Assembly (NCBI RefSeq): GCF_000176175.1
Contig: NZ_ACZP01000013.1
Location: 1,071,695-1,135,694, forward strand
Length of the DNA stretch: 64,000 bases
Reading direction: 5' to 3'
Source of the DNA: Vibrio furnissii CIP 102972
GTDB taxonomy: Bacteria; Pseudomonadota; Gammaproteobacteria; Enterobacterales; Vibrionaceae
Shown: positions 22,909-33,192 of the stretch, one piece after another
Layout: every line of letters begins with the position of its first letter
Position numbering within the stretch: position 1 is the stretch's first letter
Notes under the pieces: generated by a model
The model's database searches: none
What the model saw: only the letters and a program-made list of their open reading frames with translations
Told to the model about the DNA's origin: nothing
Translations under genes and position numbers: made by a program

Positions 22909-24261
22909 CTATAAAAACGGAGACCAAGCAGGTGCTCTAACGCGCCCATTAGTTGCCGGTAATCTAGCTTTAAATCGTCCATCTATCGACACCATAGACA
23001 ATACGTTTGCCTTGTTATAGATAGAACTGTAAATGACCATACCACCATTCGGTGCAATACTTGGAGACTCATCAAGCAAAGTCTTCGTCAGAATTTGCAC
23101 AGAACCGGTTTCCAAGTCTTGTTTTGCCAAGTTAAAACCAGAGTTACTGCGATTCACCATCACGAGGAATCGGCCATCCGGCGTAATTTGACCACCTAAA
23201 TTTTGGCTACCTTGCCAGGTCAGACGTTTGGTCGCACCGTCTGTCAAATTTACTTGATATATCTGTGGTTTACCACCCCGATCCGATGTAAATATCAGGG
23301 ATTTACCATCAGGATTCCAGAAAGGTTCTGTGTTATTTGACCGACCACTCGTAATTTGCGTCAGCTTGCGGCTGGTCAGATCCAGGGTGTAGACCTGCAA
23401 ACTACCGGTTTTTGATAAAACCAAGGCCAGCGTTTTTCCATCCGGAGAGAATCTTGGCGCCCCATTGTGACGTGGGTATGACGTCACTTTTTCACGCTCA
23501 CCGGTATAAATGTTCATGATGTAAATTTCTGCCTGACCGTTTTGAAAGCTCACATAGGCAAGTTTCTTACCGTCCGGAGACCAAGCAGGCGACATCAACG
23601 GTTGTTTCGAGCGCAACACCAAACGTTCGTTGTAACCGTCGTAGTCGGCCACACGCAGCTGATAAGGGTAAGCGTCTTTATCGTTCACCACCACATAAGC
23701 AATGCGCGTTAAGAAAGCGCCACGTTCGCCAGTGAGTTCTTCGTACACCAAATCGGCAATACGGTGCGCGTATTCACGCATGCGCTTGGCCGGAACCGTC
23801 GCCACTTTATTAAACAGCACATGATCTTTCGACAAGACCAGTTGACCATCAGAACTTAACGCACGGCTTTGGCCTTGGGTTAACTGACCTCGCACCACAT
23901 CGACCAATTGATAGTTGATGACGTAGTTGCCATCGGCATTTTGGGTAATGCTACCGGTCAGTAGCGCATCGACACCAATACTGGTCCATGCGTCGAATTT
24001 GACGTCGGCTTCGTTGTATGGCGTTTGAGGCATTTTGCTGGTTGGAATGGGGCTAAATTTACCACTGCGCTGAAGATCCGAGGCAATCACGCCAGAGACA
24101 TCTTGTGGCAGTTTGGTTTTTCCTTCCCATTTGAAAGGAACAATCGCAATTGGACGCGCGGAGTTGATACCGTCGGTGATCACCAGCTCCAACGCCGCAT
24201 TGGCAAATTGCACGCTGCTTGATACCACAAGCAGGCATCCTAACATTAATCGCTTTAACAC
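22909..24261 (-). CDS. tolB: Tol-Pal periplasmic protein TolB
   Basis: The 450-residue protein has a signal peptide (to about residue 22), an N-terminal domain (about 23-160), and a six-bladed beta-propeller with repeated blades such as [27 protein letters not shown] and [17 protein letters not shown]. TolB binds Pal and is released by TolA. GTG 24261 has GGA 8-10 bases upstream and is the likely start. Confidence 0.97.
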   Translation of the reverse strand: MLKRLMLGCLLVVSSSVQFANAALELVITDGINSARPIAIVPFKWEGKTKLPQDVSGVIASDLQRSGKFSPIPTSKMPQTPYNEADVKFDAWTSIGVDALLTGSITQNADGNYVINYQLVDVVRGQLTQGQSRALSSDGQLVLSKDHVLFNKVATVPAKRMREYAHRIADLVYEELTGERGAFLTRIAYVVVNDKDAYPYQLRVADYDGYNERLVLRSKQPLMSPAWSPDGKKLAYVSFQNGQAEIYIMNIYTGEREKVTSYPRHNGAPRFSPDGKTLALVLSKTGSLQVYTLDLTSRKLTQITSGRSNNTEPFWNPDGKSLIFTSDRGGKPQIYQVNLTDGATKRLTWQGSQNLGGQITPDGRFLVMVNRSNSGFNLAKQDLETGSVQILTKTLLDESPSIAPNGGMVIYSSIYNKANVLSMVSIDGRFKARLPATNGRVRAPAWSPFL

Positions 24262-24274
24262 AAGCTTTTCCTTT

Positions 24275-25348
24275 TTACTCTGGTACTACGGTTAAATTGA
24301 TGTTCTTTAGCTTTTCGATGACGTCAGATTCATCTTTCTTCGGCAGTGGGAAGGTCCCCACTTGCGCCACCGCACGTTTGGTGGCCGCACACAGTCGGCT
24401 GTCACCATCAAGAATACGAAGATCGCCAACAATCGCGCCTGTTCCAGTAGGGATGAGGCGCAGATTCACCCTACACTGCTTTCCCTTGAAACTATCTTCC
24501 AGTAACAAGTTTTGTTGAATCAGTTGCGTGTAGATCGCGCCCCAACGTTGCGCTTCACTGGTAACGTGCTGAGAGCGTGCCGCTGAGTTGTTTTGCGATT
24601 CCGTTTCCAAGCCGGCGAAGATATTGTTCAACGCGGCTTCTTGTTCTTTGCGTTCTCGCTCAGCTTGCTGCGCGCGCTCTTTTTCGATACGAGCTTTTTC
24701 AGCCGCAGCTTTGGCTGCCTTTTCTTTCGCAATACGTTCTTGTTCCGCTTTGGCAGCCGCTTCGCGCTCTTTACGCGCCTTTTCTTGTGCTTCTTGAGCC
24801 GCTTTCTCACGTGCGACTCGCTCTTGTTCTGCTTTCGCTGCCGCCGCGGCTTTAGCTGCTCGTTCTGCTTCAGCTTTCTTCGCAGCTTCTTCTTTCAGCT
24901 TACGTTCGGCTTCAGCTTTAGCAGCGCGTGCTTGTTCCTGTTTCGCTTTTTCTGCGGCAACTTTTTGCTCTTGTTCTTTCTGTTGGCGAGCCTTTTCAGC
25001 TTCTCGAGCCGCTTTCGCGTCTTTCGCTTGTTGTTCTTTCAACTGGCGAATACGCTCTTCAGCCTCTTTGCGGTTCTTTTCCAACTGCTCGCTTTCGCGG
25101 CGCAACTTATCCAGCCGCTCCTGCTCTTGCTTTGCGGCGGCTTCCCGTTGGCTGCGAATCTGCTGTGCCTGCTGCTTGACCAAATTCGGGTCAATCACCA
25201 CAGCTTCCACCATCCGACCACTGACTTCGGGTTTGGACATCGTAAAGTCCGTGCCCCATAGCAAGGCCACCACCAGCACCACGTGTAAAGCAACCGAGAT
25301 GACAAGCGGCTTTTTGTAATCGTTTTTCTTCGACTTCTGATCTTTCAT
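24275..25348 (-). CDS. tolA: Tol-Pal energy transducer TolA
   Basis: The 357-residue protein has one N-terminal membrane helix (about 13-33) and a very long Ala/Lys/Glu/Arg helical domain (about 60-245). A C-terminal globular domain follows (about 255-357) with [19 protein letters not shown] and [13 protein letters not shown]. It spans the periplasm to couple the TolQR motor to TolB-Pal. The repetitive coding produces long false open frames on the opposite strand (for example 24593-25261). Confidence 0.96.
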   Translation of the reverse strand: MKDQKSKKNDYKKPLVISVALHVVLVVALLWGTDFTMSKPEVSGRMVEAVVIDPNLVKQQAQQIRSQREAAAKQEQERLDKLRRESEQLEKNRKEAEERIRQLKEQQAKDAKAAREAEKARQQKEQEQKVAAEKAKQEQARAAKAEAERKLKEEAAKKAEAERAAKAAAAAKAEQERVAREKAAQEAQEKARKEREAAAKAEQERIAKEKAAKAAAEKARIEKERAQQAERERKEQEAALNNIFAGLETESQNNSAARSQHVTSEAQRWGAIYTQLIQQNLLLEDSFKGKQCRVNLRLIPTGTGAIVGDLRILDGDSRLCAATKRAVAQVGTFPLPKKDESDVIEKLKNINLTVVPE

Positions 25349-25362
25349 GAACAGTATTAAGC

Positions 25363-25806
25363 CTATTCCTTGATATCCGTTAATAAGCCAACTTTAGGAA
25401 TACCTGCTCGGCTCAGTTCGTCCAATACCAGCACCACATCCGCATACGGTGTGGCTCGGTCGCCGCCCACCGCCACAGGGGAATCGGGCTTTAGCGATAA
25501 TTCCGCTTTGATGCGAACAATCACGTCCTGTAGCGACAGGCCGCGCTGTACTTCTTCATCGTTCACGCTCAAACCGAGGTTCCCCTCTTTATCGATTTCA
25601 ACGATGATAAAGCTGGCGTCGCTTTCTCCCGCCATATCAGACATCGATTTGGCCGTGGTCGTTTGAGGAAGCTCCACATCCACACCTTGTGTCACAAAAG
25701 GCGACGTCACCATAAAGATGATTAACAGTACCAACATGACATCGATGTAAGGTACGACGTTAATCTCAGCCGTCATCTTCCGCTTTTTCGGTTGATAACC
25801 TGCCAT
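25363..25806 (-). CDS. tolR: TolR, ion-driven motor subunit
   Basis: The 147-residue ExbD/TolR-family protein has one membrane helix (about 19-38) with the essential Asp in VPYIDVMLVLLIIFMV. A periplasmic domain with GDRATPYADVVLVLDEL follows. It works with TolQ to harvest the proton gradient. It lies 3 bases after tolQ. Confidence 0.97.
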   Translation of the reverse strand: MAGYQPKKRKMTAEINVVPYIDVMLVLLIIFMVTSPFVTQGVDVELPQTTTAKSMSDMAGESDASFIIVEIDKEGNLGLSVNDEEVQRGLSLQDVIVRIKAELSLKPDSPVAVGGDRATPYADVVLVLDELSRAGIPKVGLLTDIKE

Positions 25807-25809
25807 ACG

Positions 25810-26493
25810 TTATTCCCTACCTGCCATCGCCTGACGATGGAGAATACTGTGAAACTCTTCAGAGAAGGTGGCGTAACCGTGTTCCAGCTTACTGACTTTG
25901 TTGCTCAGACGGTTATATGCCATCACCGCAGGAATCGCGGCAAACAGACCCATCGCGGTCGCGACCAGCGCTTCTGCGATACCTGGGGCAACCATTGCCA
26001 GTGTCGCTTGTTTCACCTGCCCCAACGCGATGAAAGCGTGCATGATCCCCCAAACGGTACCAAACAGGCCGATGTAAGGGCTGATTGAGCCAACCGTTGC
26101 CAGAAATGGCAAGTTGGTTTCTAAATCATCAACTTCACGCGCCACAGACACGCGCATCGCACGGCCAGTGCCTTCCATGACGTAGTCTGGAGAAGCCGCA
26201 TTGGTTTTGCGTAGGCGGGCAAACTCTGTAAAGCCAGAATAGAAAATCTCTTCTGTGCCGGCGATTTCGTCCTTGCGCTTTTTGACATCTTGATACAGCA
26301 CCGACAGATCTGTTCCTGACCAGAACTTATCTTCAAATGCTTCCGCACTACGTGCAGCTTGAGACAGCACTTTACTGCGCTTGATGATCATCGCCCACGA
26401 GACAATCGACATCCCCAAAAGAATCAGCATCACCACCTTAACGAGGAAGCTGGCTTGCAAAAATAAATCGAGAATAGAAATATCAGCAGTCAC
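25810..26493 (-). CDS. tolQ: TolQ, ion-driven motor subunit
   Basis: The 227-residue ExbB/TolQ-family inner-membrane protein has three membrane segments (about 18-38, 130-155, 170-195). The third-helix region includes [21 protein letters not shown]. The GTG start at 26493 overlaps ybgC by 11 bases, indicating coupling. Confidence 0.97.
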   Translation of the reverse strand: MTADISILDLFLQASFLVKVVMLILLGMSIVSWAMIIKRSKVLSQAARSAEAFEDKFWSGTDLSVLYQDVKKRKDEIAGTEEIFYSGFTEFARLRKTNAASPDYVMEGTGRAMRVSVAREVDDLETNLPFLATVGSISPYIGLFGTVWGIMHAFIALGQVKQATLAMVAPGIAEALVATAMGLFAAIPAVMAYNRLSNKVSKLEHGYATFSEEFHSILHRQAMAGRE

Positions 26494-26890
26494 TATGGGT
26501 AAACTCCAAAAAAATTGATTGAGGCATCGCCTTGGGTTTCATTTTCTCATTGTCGATACATGCTACCTTAACCATTGCTTTACACAATAGTCGCCCATCA
26601 GGATTTACCAGCTCCTGACAGAAGGTTAACGACGCCTTTTTAAGCTCTGCGATTGAGGTCACGACCGTCAGTTGATCGTCAAGACGAGCCCCTTGCAAAA
26701 AATCGATGTCAGCATGTCGGACAACAAAGCCGATGCTTTGTTCCAGCAACACTTGTTGCGACACACCGATAGAACGCAGCATTTCTGTCCGCGCACGTTC
26801 GAAAAATTTGAGGTAATTGGAATGGTAGACCACGCCACCGGCGTCTGTGTCTTCGTAGTAAATGGTAATTGGCCAGTTAAAAACTTGCAT
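26483..26890 (-). CDS. ybgC: Tol-Pal operon acyl-CoA thioesterase YbgC
   Basis: The 135-residue hot-dog thioesterase has the 4-hydroxybenzoyl-CoA-thioesterase signature [20 protein letters not shown] with catalytic Asp and His-Ser-Asn-Tyr. It is first gene of the tol-pal operon and hydrolyses short-chain acyl-CoA in related species. The promoter must lie in 26891-27000. Confidence 0.95.
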   Translation of the reverse strand: MQVFNWPITIYYEDTDAGGVVYHSNYLKFFERARTEMLRSIGVSQQVLLEQSIGFVVRHADIDFLQGARLDDQLTVVTSIAELKKASLTFCQELVNPDGRLLCKAMVKVACIDNEKMKPKAMPQSIFLEFTHSDC

Positions 26891-26995
26891 GATAGTGACG
26901 TAACCGTCTCACTAGATGGCTGAATGAGTGGGTTACTATAACGCATCTCATTGATGTTAGTACAAGGTGTCGCAAAGATTTCGCCTGCGACTGAT

Positions 26996-27032
26996 AAAAA
27001 ATTAGCGCTGCCTCAAAGAGACAGCGCTAATT
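26996..27032 (-). terminator. Terminator of the cydABX-ybgE operon
   Basis: Minus-strand stem TTAGCGCTG / CAGCGCTAA with an 11-base spacer is followed by T5-6, 32 bases after the ybgE stop. Confidence 0.8.
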
Positions 27033-27063
27033 CGAATAAATCATCATCAATGATGCTGCTTTG

Positions 27064-27369
27064 TTATCCGATCACGCGGATCGCCAACAAACAAAGCAGA
27101 ATCGGCAGTGAGATGTAAGGGCTGAATACCAGTTGCCAAATCCATTTACGTGGTTTGAAGCCGACACCGTATACCATGCTTGAGCAAATCGCCCAAATCA
27201 GTAACGGCGCCACCACTGCATTAAAACCACCAATGCTCGCGCTGTACGCTTCGGGATCCCACATCACCATTGCAACGTGGTAGAAACCGAGAATCAGGGA
27301 TAGAACCTTCAATAAGGTTCTATCCATTGGCGCATGTAAATTGGCAATCTGATCAGACCAATTACTCAC
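27064..27369 (-). CDS. ybgE: Cyd operon protein YbgE
   Basis: The 101-residue membrane protein has three hydrophobic segments (about 20-36, 46-66, 82-98) and belongs to the YbgE family found after cydX. It starts with GTG at 27369, which overlaps the end of cydX by 8 bases, so it is translationally coupled. Its role in cytochrome bd assembly or activity is not settled. Confidence 0.88.
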   Translation of the reverse strand: MSNWSDQIANLHAPMDRTLLKVLSLILGFYHVAMVMWDPEAYSASIGGFNAVVAPLLIWAICSSMVYGVGFKPRKWIWQLVFSPYISLPILLCLLAIRVIG

Positions 27370-27469
27370 TATCTTTGTCCATCATTTCTGAGTGCTCTAA
27401 CCAAAGAGCGTTGATGATGCCGAATGCACAGGCGAGCAATACGCCAAGAATCCACGCAAAATACCACAT
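27362..27469 (-). CDS. cydX: Cytochrome bd small subunit CydX
   Basis: The 35-residue protein reads MWYFAWILGVLLACAFGIIN then ALWLEH. This is a single membrane helix with the conserved W-Y-x-x-W-I-L-G-x-x-L-A pattern. CydX stabilises the bd oxidase haems. It lies 12 bases after cydB, and YbgE starts inside its last codons. Confidence 0.93.
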   Translation of the reverse strand: MWYFAWILGVLLACAFGIINALWLEHSEMMDKDSE

Positions 27470-27481
27470 AGTCTGAGCTCC

Positions 27482-28618
27482 TTAGTACAGTGAGTTTTTG
27501 TTGTCTTCGATGAACTTGTCATCCAAGCGGCCGAACATTTTGTAGTAACACCAAGTGGTGTAACCCAGAATGATTGGCACCATGACAAACGCCACACCCG
27601 TCATCAGGTTCAGGGTCAGCTCACTTGAGGTTGCATCCCACATGGTCAAGCTGTGGCTAGGCATCAGGCTTGATGGCATCACGAATGGGAACATGGCAAA
27701 ACCCGCAGTGAAGATAACGCCCGCGTTACCCAAGCTTGAAGCAAGGAACGCAATGCCACCTTTCTCAACGCGAGAAGCGAGCACCGCCAGCAGCGGCATG
27801 ACAACACCCAAGGCTGGCGCAGCCCAAAGCAGAGGGTACTGCTCAAAGTTATGCATCCAAGCGCCGGCTTCGCGTGCCACTTCTTTGTTCAGTGGGTTCG
27901 ATGGGCCCATGGTATCAATCGCACTGGTAATCACGTAGCCATCGATGTTTTGTACCCAGAAGCCTGCTGCAACAAACAAAATCACAGTCAGCAAACCAGT
28001 CAGTTGAGCAATGTTGCGAGCGCGAACATGTACATCACCGGTGGTTTTCATTTGCAGCCATGTTGCACCCTGCATCAGGATCATAAACAGGCTAACTAGG
28101 CCACAGACCAAACCAAATGGGTTGAGCAGACCAAAGAACGAACCGTGATAAGTCGGCATTGCGAACTCGCTCAATTGGAACGGTACGCCTTGCAGCAAGT
28201 TACCAAACGCCACACCAAAAATGATTGGCGGCACAAAACCACTGATCGAAATACAGATGTCCCAAGCATTACGCCATTTTGGGTTTTCCAATTTCGAGCG
28301 GTAATCCAAGCCAATCGGACGCAGCCACAAGGCAGCCAGAGTCACGATCATCGCCAGGTAGAACCCTGAGAATGACGTTGCGTACACCAGAGGCCATGCC
28401 GCAAACAGCGCACCACCTGCGGTGATCAACCAAACTTGGTTGCCATCCCAGTGAGGCGCAATCGAGTTAATCATCACACGGCGTTCGTTGTCGTTTTTAC
28501 CGATAATCGGCACCAACGCACCAACGCCCATATCGAAACCATCAGTGATGGCAAAGCCCACCAGCAGTACGCCAATCAGTACCCACCAAATGAGTCGTAG
28601 GATTTCGTAATCAAACAT
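27482..28618 (-). CDS. cydB: Cytochrome bd ubiquinol oxidase subunit II
   Basis: The 378-residue inner-membrane protein has about eight to nine helices. Conserved CydB motifs include RLIWWVLIGVLLVGFAITDGFDMG, PHWDGNQVWLITAGGALFAAWP and PIGLDYRSK. It forms the heterodimer with CydA. It lies 17 bases after cydA. Confidence 0.97.
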   Translation of the reverse strand: MFDYEILRLIWWVLIGVLLVGFAITDGFDMGVGALVPIIGKNDNERRVMINSIAPHWDGNQVWLITAGGALFAAWPLVYATSFSGFYLAMIVTLAALWLRPIGLDYRSKLENPKWRNAWDICISISGFVPPIIFGVAFGNLLQGVPFQLSEFAMPTYHGSFFGLLNPFGLVCGLVSLFMILMQGATWLQMKTTGDVHVRARNIAQLTGLLTVILFVAAGFWVQNIDGYVITSAIDTMGPSNPLNKEVAREAGAWMHNFEQYPLLWAAPALGVVMPLLAVLASRVEKGGIAFLASSLGNAGVIFTAGFAMFPFVMPSSLMPSHSLTMWDATSSELTLNLMTGVAFVMVPIILGYTTWCYYKMFGRLDDKFIEDNKNSLY

Positions 28619-28635
28619 AATCTTCTCTCCCTGCC

Positions 28636-30222
28636 TTACGCTTCGACCTGACGACTAACTCTGTCTTCCACAGTGTTGCCGTTTTGCTCAAAGTGGTAGC
28701 GACCTGTTTTCAGGCTGCTTGGACCTTTGCGAGCAAATTTCACCATCAGATACACTTCAGCAATCAAGAATGCGGTGTACAGCGCAAGAATCGCAAACAG
28801 TGATGTCCAGATTTCACCAGCGCTCAGCGCCGATGCTGCAGTATGCACTGGCAGGATTTCACCAACCGCCCATGGCTGACGACCAAACTCAGCAACGAAC
28901 CAACCCGTTTCAACGGCAATCCATGGTAGTGGAATGCTAAACAGTGCGGCTTTGAGGATCCAACGTTTCTGTTCGATCTTCTGACGACATGTTTGCACGA
29001 ATGCTGCACCAAAAACGAATAGCATGATGAAACCACACGCAACCATGATGCGGAAAGACCAGAACAGCGGCCATACCGTCGGAATAGAATCATCCGCCGC
29101 CGCTTGAATTTGATCTTCAGTCGCGTCAGTCACTTTGTCTGTGTAGCGTTTTAGCAACAGGCCGTAACCAAGGTCATTTTTCACTTCGTCAAATGCTGCA
29201 ACGTTCTCTGCAGATTTATCACCCGCACGTAGTTTTTCCAGCAATTCGTAAGCGTACATACCGTTACGGATACGGTCGACGTGTTCTTCGCGCAGGTCGC
29301 GCAGACCGGTCACTGGCGTATCAAGAGAACGAGTGGCGATGATGCCCATCACATACGGAATCTTGATTGCGAAATCAGTATTCATGGTTTCCTGATTCGG
29401 TAAACCAAACAGCGTAAAGGCCGCAGGAGCAGGCTCGGTGTGCCACTCGGCTTCAATCGCAGCCAGTTTCACTTTTTGCACTTCGCCCACTTCGTAACCA
29501 GATTCGTCACCCAGCACGATCACAGACAGAACTGCTGCCATACCGAAAGATGCTGCGATAGCAAAAGAGCGACGTGCAAACGCAATATCGCGACCTTTCA
29601 ACAGGTAGTATGAGCTGATGCCTAGAATGAACATTGCACCTGTTGTGTAACCGGCAGCGACCGTGTGTACGAATTTAACCTGAGCCACTGGGTTGAACAC
29701 CACTTCCGCAAAGCTCACCATTTCCATACGCATGGTTTCGAAGTTGAAATCAGCGCCCACTGGGTTTTGCATCCAGCCGTTTGCGATCAAGATCCACAAC
29801 GCCGAGAAGTTAGAACCCAAAGCCACCAGCCAGGTCACGGCTAAGTGTTGACGTTTTGACAATCGATCCCAGCCAAAGAAGAACAAACCGACAAAGGTGG
29901 ATTCCAAAAAGAAGGCCACGAGTGCTTCGATAGCGAGAGGGGCGCCAAAAATATCGCCTACATAATGAGAATAGTATGACCAGTTGGTACCAAACTGGAA
30001 CTCCATGGTCAGGCCGGTCGCCACGCCCAGAGCAAAGTTAATACCGAAAAGCTTACCCCAGAACTTGGTCATGTCCTTATAGATTTGCTTATCAGTCATT
30101 ACGTATAAAGACTCCATGATGGCAAGCAAGAACGCCATGCCTAGAGTCAATGGAACGAACAAGAAGTGATACATCGCTGTCATTGCGAACTGCAATCGCG
30201 ATAGATCAACTACGTCAATCAT
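28636..30222 (-). CDS. cydA: Cytochrome bd ubiquinol oxidase subunit I
   Basis: The 528-residue subunit carries the haem ligands: His in the N-terminal [12 protein letters not shown], His in [10 protein letters not shown], and Met in the MLFV-type helices. A long Q-loop (about 250-390) contains quinol-site motifs such as [13 protein letters not shown]. It reduces O2 at high affinity with no proton pumping. ATG 30222 has AAAGGAG 6 bases upstream; the extension to 30261 is unlikely. FNR-type boxes lie upstream. Confidence 0.97.
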   Translation of the reverse strand: MIDVVDLSRLQFAMTAMYHFLFVPLTLGMAFLLAIMESLYVMTDKQIYKDMTKFWGKLFGINFALGVATGLTMEFQFGTNWSYYSHYVGDIFGAPLAIEALVAFFLESTFVGLFFFGWDRLSKRQHLAVTWLVALGSNFSALWILIANGWMQNPVGADFNFETMRMEMVSFAEVVFNPVAQVKFVHTVAAGYTTGAMFILGISSYYLLKGRDIAFARRSFAIAASFGMAAVLSVIVLGDESGYEVGEVQKVKLAAIEAEWHTEPAPAAFTLFGLPNQETMNTDFAIKIPYVMGIIATRSLDTPVTGLRDLREEHVDRIRNGMYAYELLEKLRAGDKSAENVAAFDEVKNDLGYGLLLKRYTDKVTDATEDQIQAAADDSIPTVWPLFWSFRIMVACGFIMLFVFGAAFVQTCRQKIEQKRWILKAALFSIPLPWIAVETGWFVAEFGRQPWAVGEILPVHTAASALSAGEIWTSLFAILALYTAFLIAEVYLMVKFARKGPSSLKTGRYHFEQNGNTVEDRVSRQVEA

Positions 30223-30682
30223 GGTAACTCCTTTGTGTCGGCTGAATGACACTTTCGACATAAATCAACAGAAAAAAGACAGGTTAACAATAACGTTAAT
30301 TTGTTAGTTTACCGCTATAACTTGTTGCAATTATGTACCATTGTGGTTAGTTAATTGTTAAGCATCAGCTAATATAGCTGGAACTAATACTACTGCCAAA
30401 AACCAGATGTTTCAAAAGGTTTATAGGAGAAAACCGCCTTGATTTACATCAAATTATGCTGTCCAAAAATGTATAAAAAAACCACAAAATGATACAGATC
30501 AACGAAAGATAAACTTTCTTGTTAGCATTAGGTAAAAAACACAATTAGATACGAGAAAAGGCGTACAAAGGGTTAACAATTCATCGAAATTAGCTAACCC
30601 TTTCAGCGTAAGAGAATTTCAAAAAGTGTGATTTAGATCCACAAAAACACTTTTTTATTTGAAGGGAGAATTAATTGTAACG
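30223..30682 (-). promoter_or_regulatory. cydA upstream region with two FNR-type boxes
   Basis: The gap between cydA and ruvB holds TTGAT-TTAC-ATCAA at 30439-30452, a perfect match to the FNR consensus TTGATnnnnATCAA. ATGAT-ACAG-ATCAA at 30489-30502 has one mismatch. Centres are 50 bases apart. The rest is AT-rich with no gene. This fits oxygen control of cydAB, known in E. coli through FNR and ArcA. Bases from about 30610 probably belong to the ruvB downstream region. Confidence 0.7.
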
Positions 30683-31687
30683 TTATTTTTCTAAACCAAA
30701 ATGCAAGTAGGCGCGATCGGTCGCAATCCGGCCGCGAGGCGTTCGTTGCAAATAACCCTGCTGAATGAGAAACGGTTCGATCACATCTTCAATCGTATCT
30801 TTCTCTTCACCAATCGCAGCAGCCAAGTTATCGAGGCCAACCGGTCCCCCACCAAATTTCTCCATAATGGCCAGTAGCAACTTACGGTCCATGTAATCAA
30901 ACCCTTGATGGTCCACATCCAGCATATTAAGCGCTTTATCTGCGATGTCAGCACAAATATGACCATTGCCCTTCACTTCTGCAAAATCACGCACTCGGCG
31001 CAGCAGACGGTTGGCAATACGGGGTGTACCGCGAGCACGACGCGCCACTTCCAGCGCCCCTTCAGCATCCATAGAGAGGCCAAGGCAGTCCGCACTGCGC
31101 TGCACAATGTGTTGCAGGTCAGCCACTTTATAGTATTCAAGACGCTGCACAATGCCGAAACGATCGCGCAGCGGTGAGGTTAACGACCCAGCGCGGGTTG
31201 TGGCCCCAATCAAGGTAAAGGGTGGCAAATCAATTTTGATGGAACGCGCAGCTGGTCCTTCACCAATCATAATGTCCAGCTGATAATCTTCCATCGCCGG
31301 ATAGAGGACCTCTTCCACCATAGGGCTGAGACGGTGAATTTCATCGATGAACAGCACATCGTTCTCTTCCAGGTTGGTCAACAGCGCAGCGAGATCGCCC
31401 GCTTTTTCCAACACTGGGCCTGACGTGGTGCGAATGCTCACTTCCATCTCATTGGCAACAATATTAGCGAGGGTGGTTTTCCCCAACCCCGGCGGCCCAA
31501 AGATCAGCAAATGGTCGAGTGCTTCGCTGCGTTTTTGCGCCGCTTGAATAAAAATTTCCATCTGATCACGGACGTGATCCTGACCTCGGTAATCGGCCAG
31601 CTTCTTCGGACGAATCGCACGATCGATCACCTCTTCATCTTTAAATGAAGGGTTGGTCGGAGCAATAAGGCGATCGGCTTCAATCAT
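30683..31687 (-). CDS. ruvB: Holliday junction branch-migration ATPase RuvB
   Basis: The 334-residue AAA+ motor has Walker [12 protein letters not shown], Walker [11 protein letters not shown], a sensor motif IGATTRAG and a C-terminal winged helix ending [17 protein letters not shown]. It drives branch migration with RuvA. Unlike E. coli, it is separated from ruvA by a terminator-like hairpin. Confidence 0.98.
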   Translation of the reverse strand: MIEADRLIAPTNPSFKDEEVIDRAIRPKKLADYRGQDHVRDQMEIFIQAAQKRSEALDHLLIFGPPGLGKTTLANIVANEMEVSIRTTSGPVLEKAGDLAALLTNLEENDVLFIDEIHRLSPMVEEVLYPAMEDYQLDIMIGEGPAARSIKIDLPPFTLIGATTRAGSLTSPLRDRFGIVQRLEYYKVADLQHIVQRSADCLGLSMDAEGALEVARRARGTPRIANRLLRRVRDFAEVKGNGHICADIADKALNMLDVDHQGFDYMDRKLLLAIMEKFGGGPVGLDNLAAAIGEEKDTIEDVIEPFLIQQGYLQRTPRGRIATDRAYLHFGLEK

Positions 31688-31787
31688 TCAACAATTCCTG
31701 TTCGTTAGCAGGGAGACTATAGGGGTAACAACGCTGTGTGGGCAGCAAAACCAATCAACACAATAAGCACCGCATCCATTGGCTTGA

Positions 31788-31820
31788 GAAAAAAACAGAC
31801 GGCTAAAGTGAGCCGTCTGT
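31788..31820 (-). terminator. Terminator between ruvA and ruvB
   Basis: Minus-strand stem ACAGACGGCT / AGCCGTCTGT (10 bp, perfect) with a six-base loop is followed by T7. It begins 5 bases after the ruvA stop. Confidence 0.8.
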
Positions 31821-31825
31821 TGAGT

Positions 31826-32443
31826 TTAAACCATCGACTTCAACGCTTCGCGAATCAATTGTTCGCTGGTCATATCCGGTTGCGCCACTTGAGACACCGC
31901 TTTAGACGCCTGCGCTGGTTTATAACCAAGCGCCAGCAGTGCGCTCACTGCTTCCTCTTCGGCGTTTTGGTCATGGATCGCGCCCATCGCATCGAGCGGT
32001 GCAGCGTCGGTTGCCGGAGTAAACAAATCACCAGCCCCCCACCCTTTGAGGCGGTCTTTCATTTCCACCACCAAACGCTCTGCGGTCTTTTTACCCACAC
32101 CGGGTAACTTCACCAACGTTGAAATGTCTTCTCGTTCTACACAAGCAACAAATTGGCTCGCCGTCATACCAGACAGAATGGCCAAGCCCATTTTCGGCCC
32201 AACACCATTGGCTTTAATGACTTCACGGAACAACGCACGTTCGTTCACGGTATTAAACCCGTACAACAATTGTGCATCTTCACGCACCACAAAGTGAGTG
32301 TAAATAATAGCTTCATCGCCGATATTCGCGAGTTCATAAAAACAGCTCATCGGCATTTGTACTTCATAACCGATGCCGCCGACTTCAATCAGAACTTGTG
32401 GAGGTTGCTTTTCAATCAGTGTGCCGCGAAGACGTCCAATCAC
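31826..32443 (-). CDS. ruvA: Holliday junction DNA-binding protein RuvA
   Basis: The 205-residue protein has the N-terminal OB domain ([12 protein letters not shown]), two HhH motifs ([12 protein letters not shown] and [20 protein letters not shown]) and a C-terminal RuvB-binding domain (about 155-205). It forms tetramers on Holliday junctions. Confidence 0.98.
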   Translation of the reverse strand: MIGRLRGTLIEKQPPQVLIEVGGIGYEVQMPMSCFYELANIGDEAIIYTHFVVREDAQLLYGFNTVNERALFREVIKANGVGPKMGLAILSGMTASQFVACVEREDISTLVKLPGVGKKTAERLVVEMKDRLKGWGAGDLFTPATDAAPLDAMGAIHDQNAEEEAVSALLALGYKPAQASKAVSQVAQPDMTSEQLIREALKSMV

Positions 32444-32557
32444 TGGGAATCCTTGGTTTTGATGAGTTTAGAATGCTCAAGATGATAATCAATAACTGGA
32501 TGGATAGCCAGTAAAAGATAGGTCAAACAGGAGGCAGAAAGCCTCCCGAACGTTGCG

Positions 32558-33079
32558 TTAGCGATAGCGGCCGCGTCGGGCACTGGTCGCTTGCCCAGCC
32601 AAGGCAATCAGGGTTTTGTTGGTGTTGGCATGACAAATGGCCACGCCAAGCGCATCCGCCGCATCCGCTTGCGGTTTGGCTGGCAGTTTTAACATTTGCT
32701 GCACCATGTGCTGCACCTGTGCTTTTTCCGCGCCGCCATTCCCCACCACCGCTTGCTTAATCAGACGCGCCGCGTATTCAAATACCGGCAGATCGGCATT
32801 CACGGCGGCCACAATAGCACTTCCGCGAGCTTGGCCAAGTTTCAGCGCGGAGTCGGCATTTTTCGCCATAAACACCTGCTCAATCGCAAACACTTCCGGT
32901 TGAAACTGCGTGATGATTTCGCTCACACCGGCATAAATCTGTTTCAGACGCAGCGGCAGATCTTTTTCCGATGTACGAATACATCCACTGCCCAAATATT
33001 GCAAATGGCGACCTTGCTGGCGAATCACGCCATATCCGGTGATACGAGAGCCCGGGTCAATACCCAGAATAATAGACAT
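32558..33079 (-). CDS. ruvC: Holliday junction resolvase RuvC
   Basis: The 173-residue RNase-H-fold endonuclease has the catalytic Asp in [15 protein letters not shown], Glu in AIEQVF and the Asp pair in [10 protein letters not shown]. It cleaves junctions exposed by RuvAB. It lies 114 bases before ruvA in the same direction. Confidence 0.98.
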   Translation of the reverse strand: MSIILGIDPGSRITGYGVIRQQGRHLQYLGSGCIRTSEKDLPLRLKQIYAGVSEIITQFQPEVFAIEQVFMAKNADSALKLGQARGSAIVAAVNADLPVFEYAARLIKQAVVGNGGAEKAQVQHMVQQMLKLPAKPQADAADALGVAICHANTNKTLIALAGQATSARRGRYR

Positions 33080-33152
33080 GAGAGTTCCTCATTGTTGATA
33101 AGGAATAAATAGCAATCACGTGTCGCGCTCACCACAAGGCCTCACACAGACA

Positions 33153-33183
33153 CAAAAAGAAAGTGGGCGATGTCGCCCACTTT
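33153..33183 (-). terminator. Terminator of cysS
   Basis: Minus-strand stem AAAGTGGGCGA / TCGCCCACTTT is followed by T-rich sequence, 10 bases after the cysS stop. Confidence 0.8.
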
Positions 33184-33192
33184 ACACAATCG

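Noticed and set aside
24593..25261. 222-codon plus-strand frame opposite tolA
   Set aside because: It is the antisense shadow of the repetitive Ala/Lys/Glu helix of TolA, giving a low-complexity Phe/Leu/Ser translation.
30627..30643. CRP-like site TGTGATTTAGATCCACA
   Set aside because: The right half is offset by one base from consensus, giving two mismatches, and it sits near the ruvB end rather than at a promoter.
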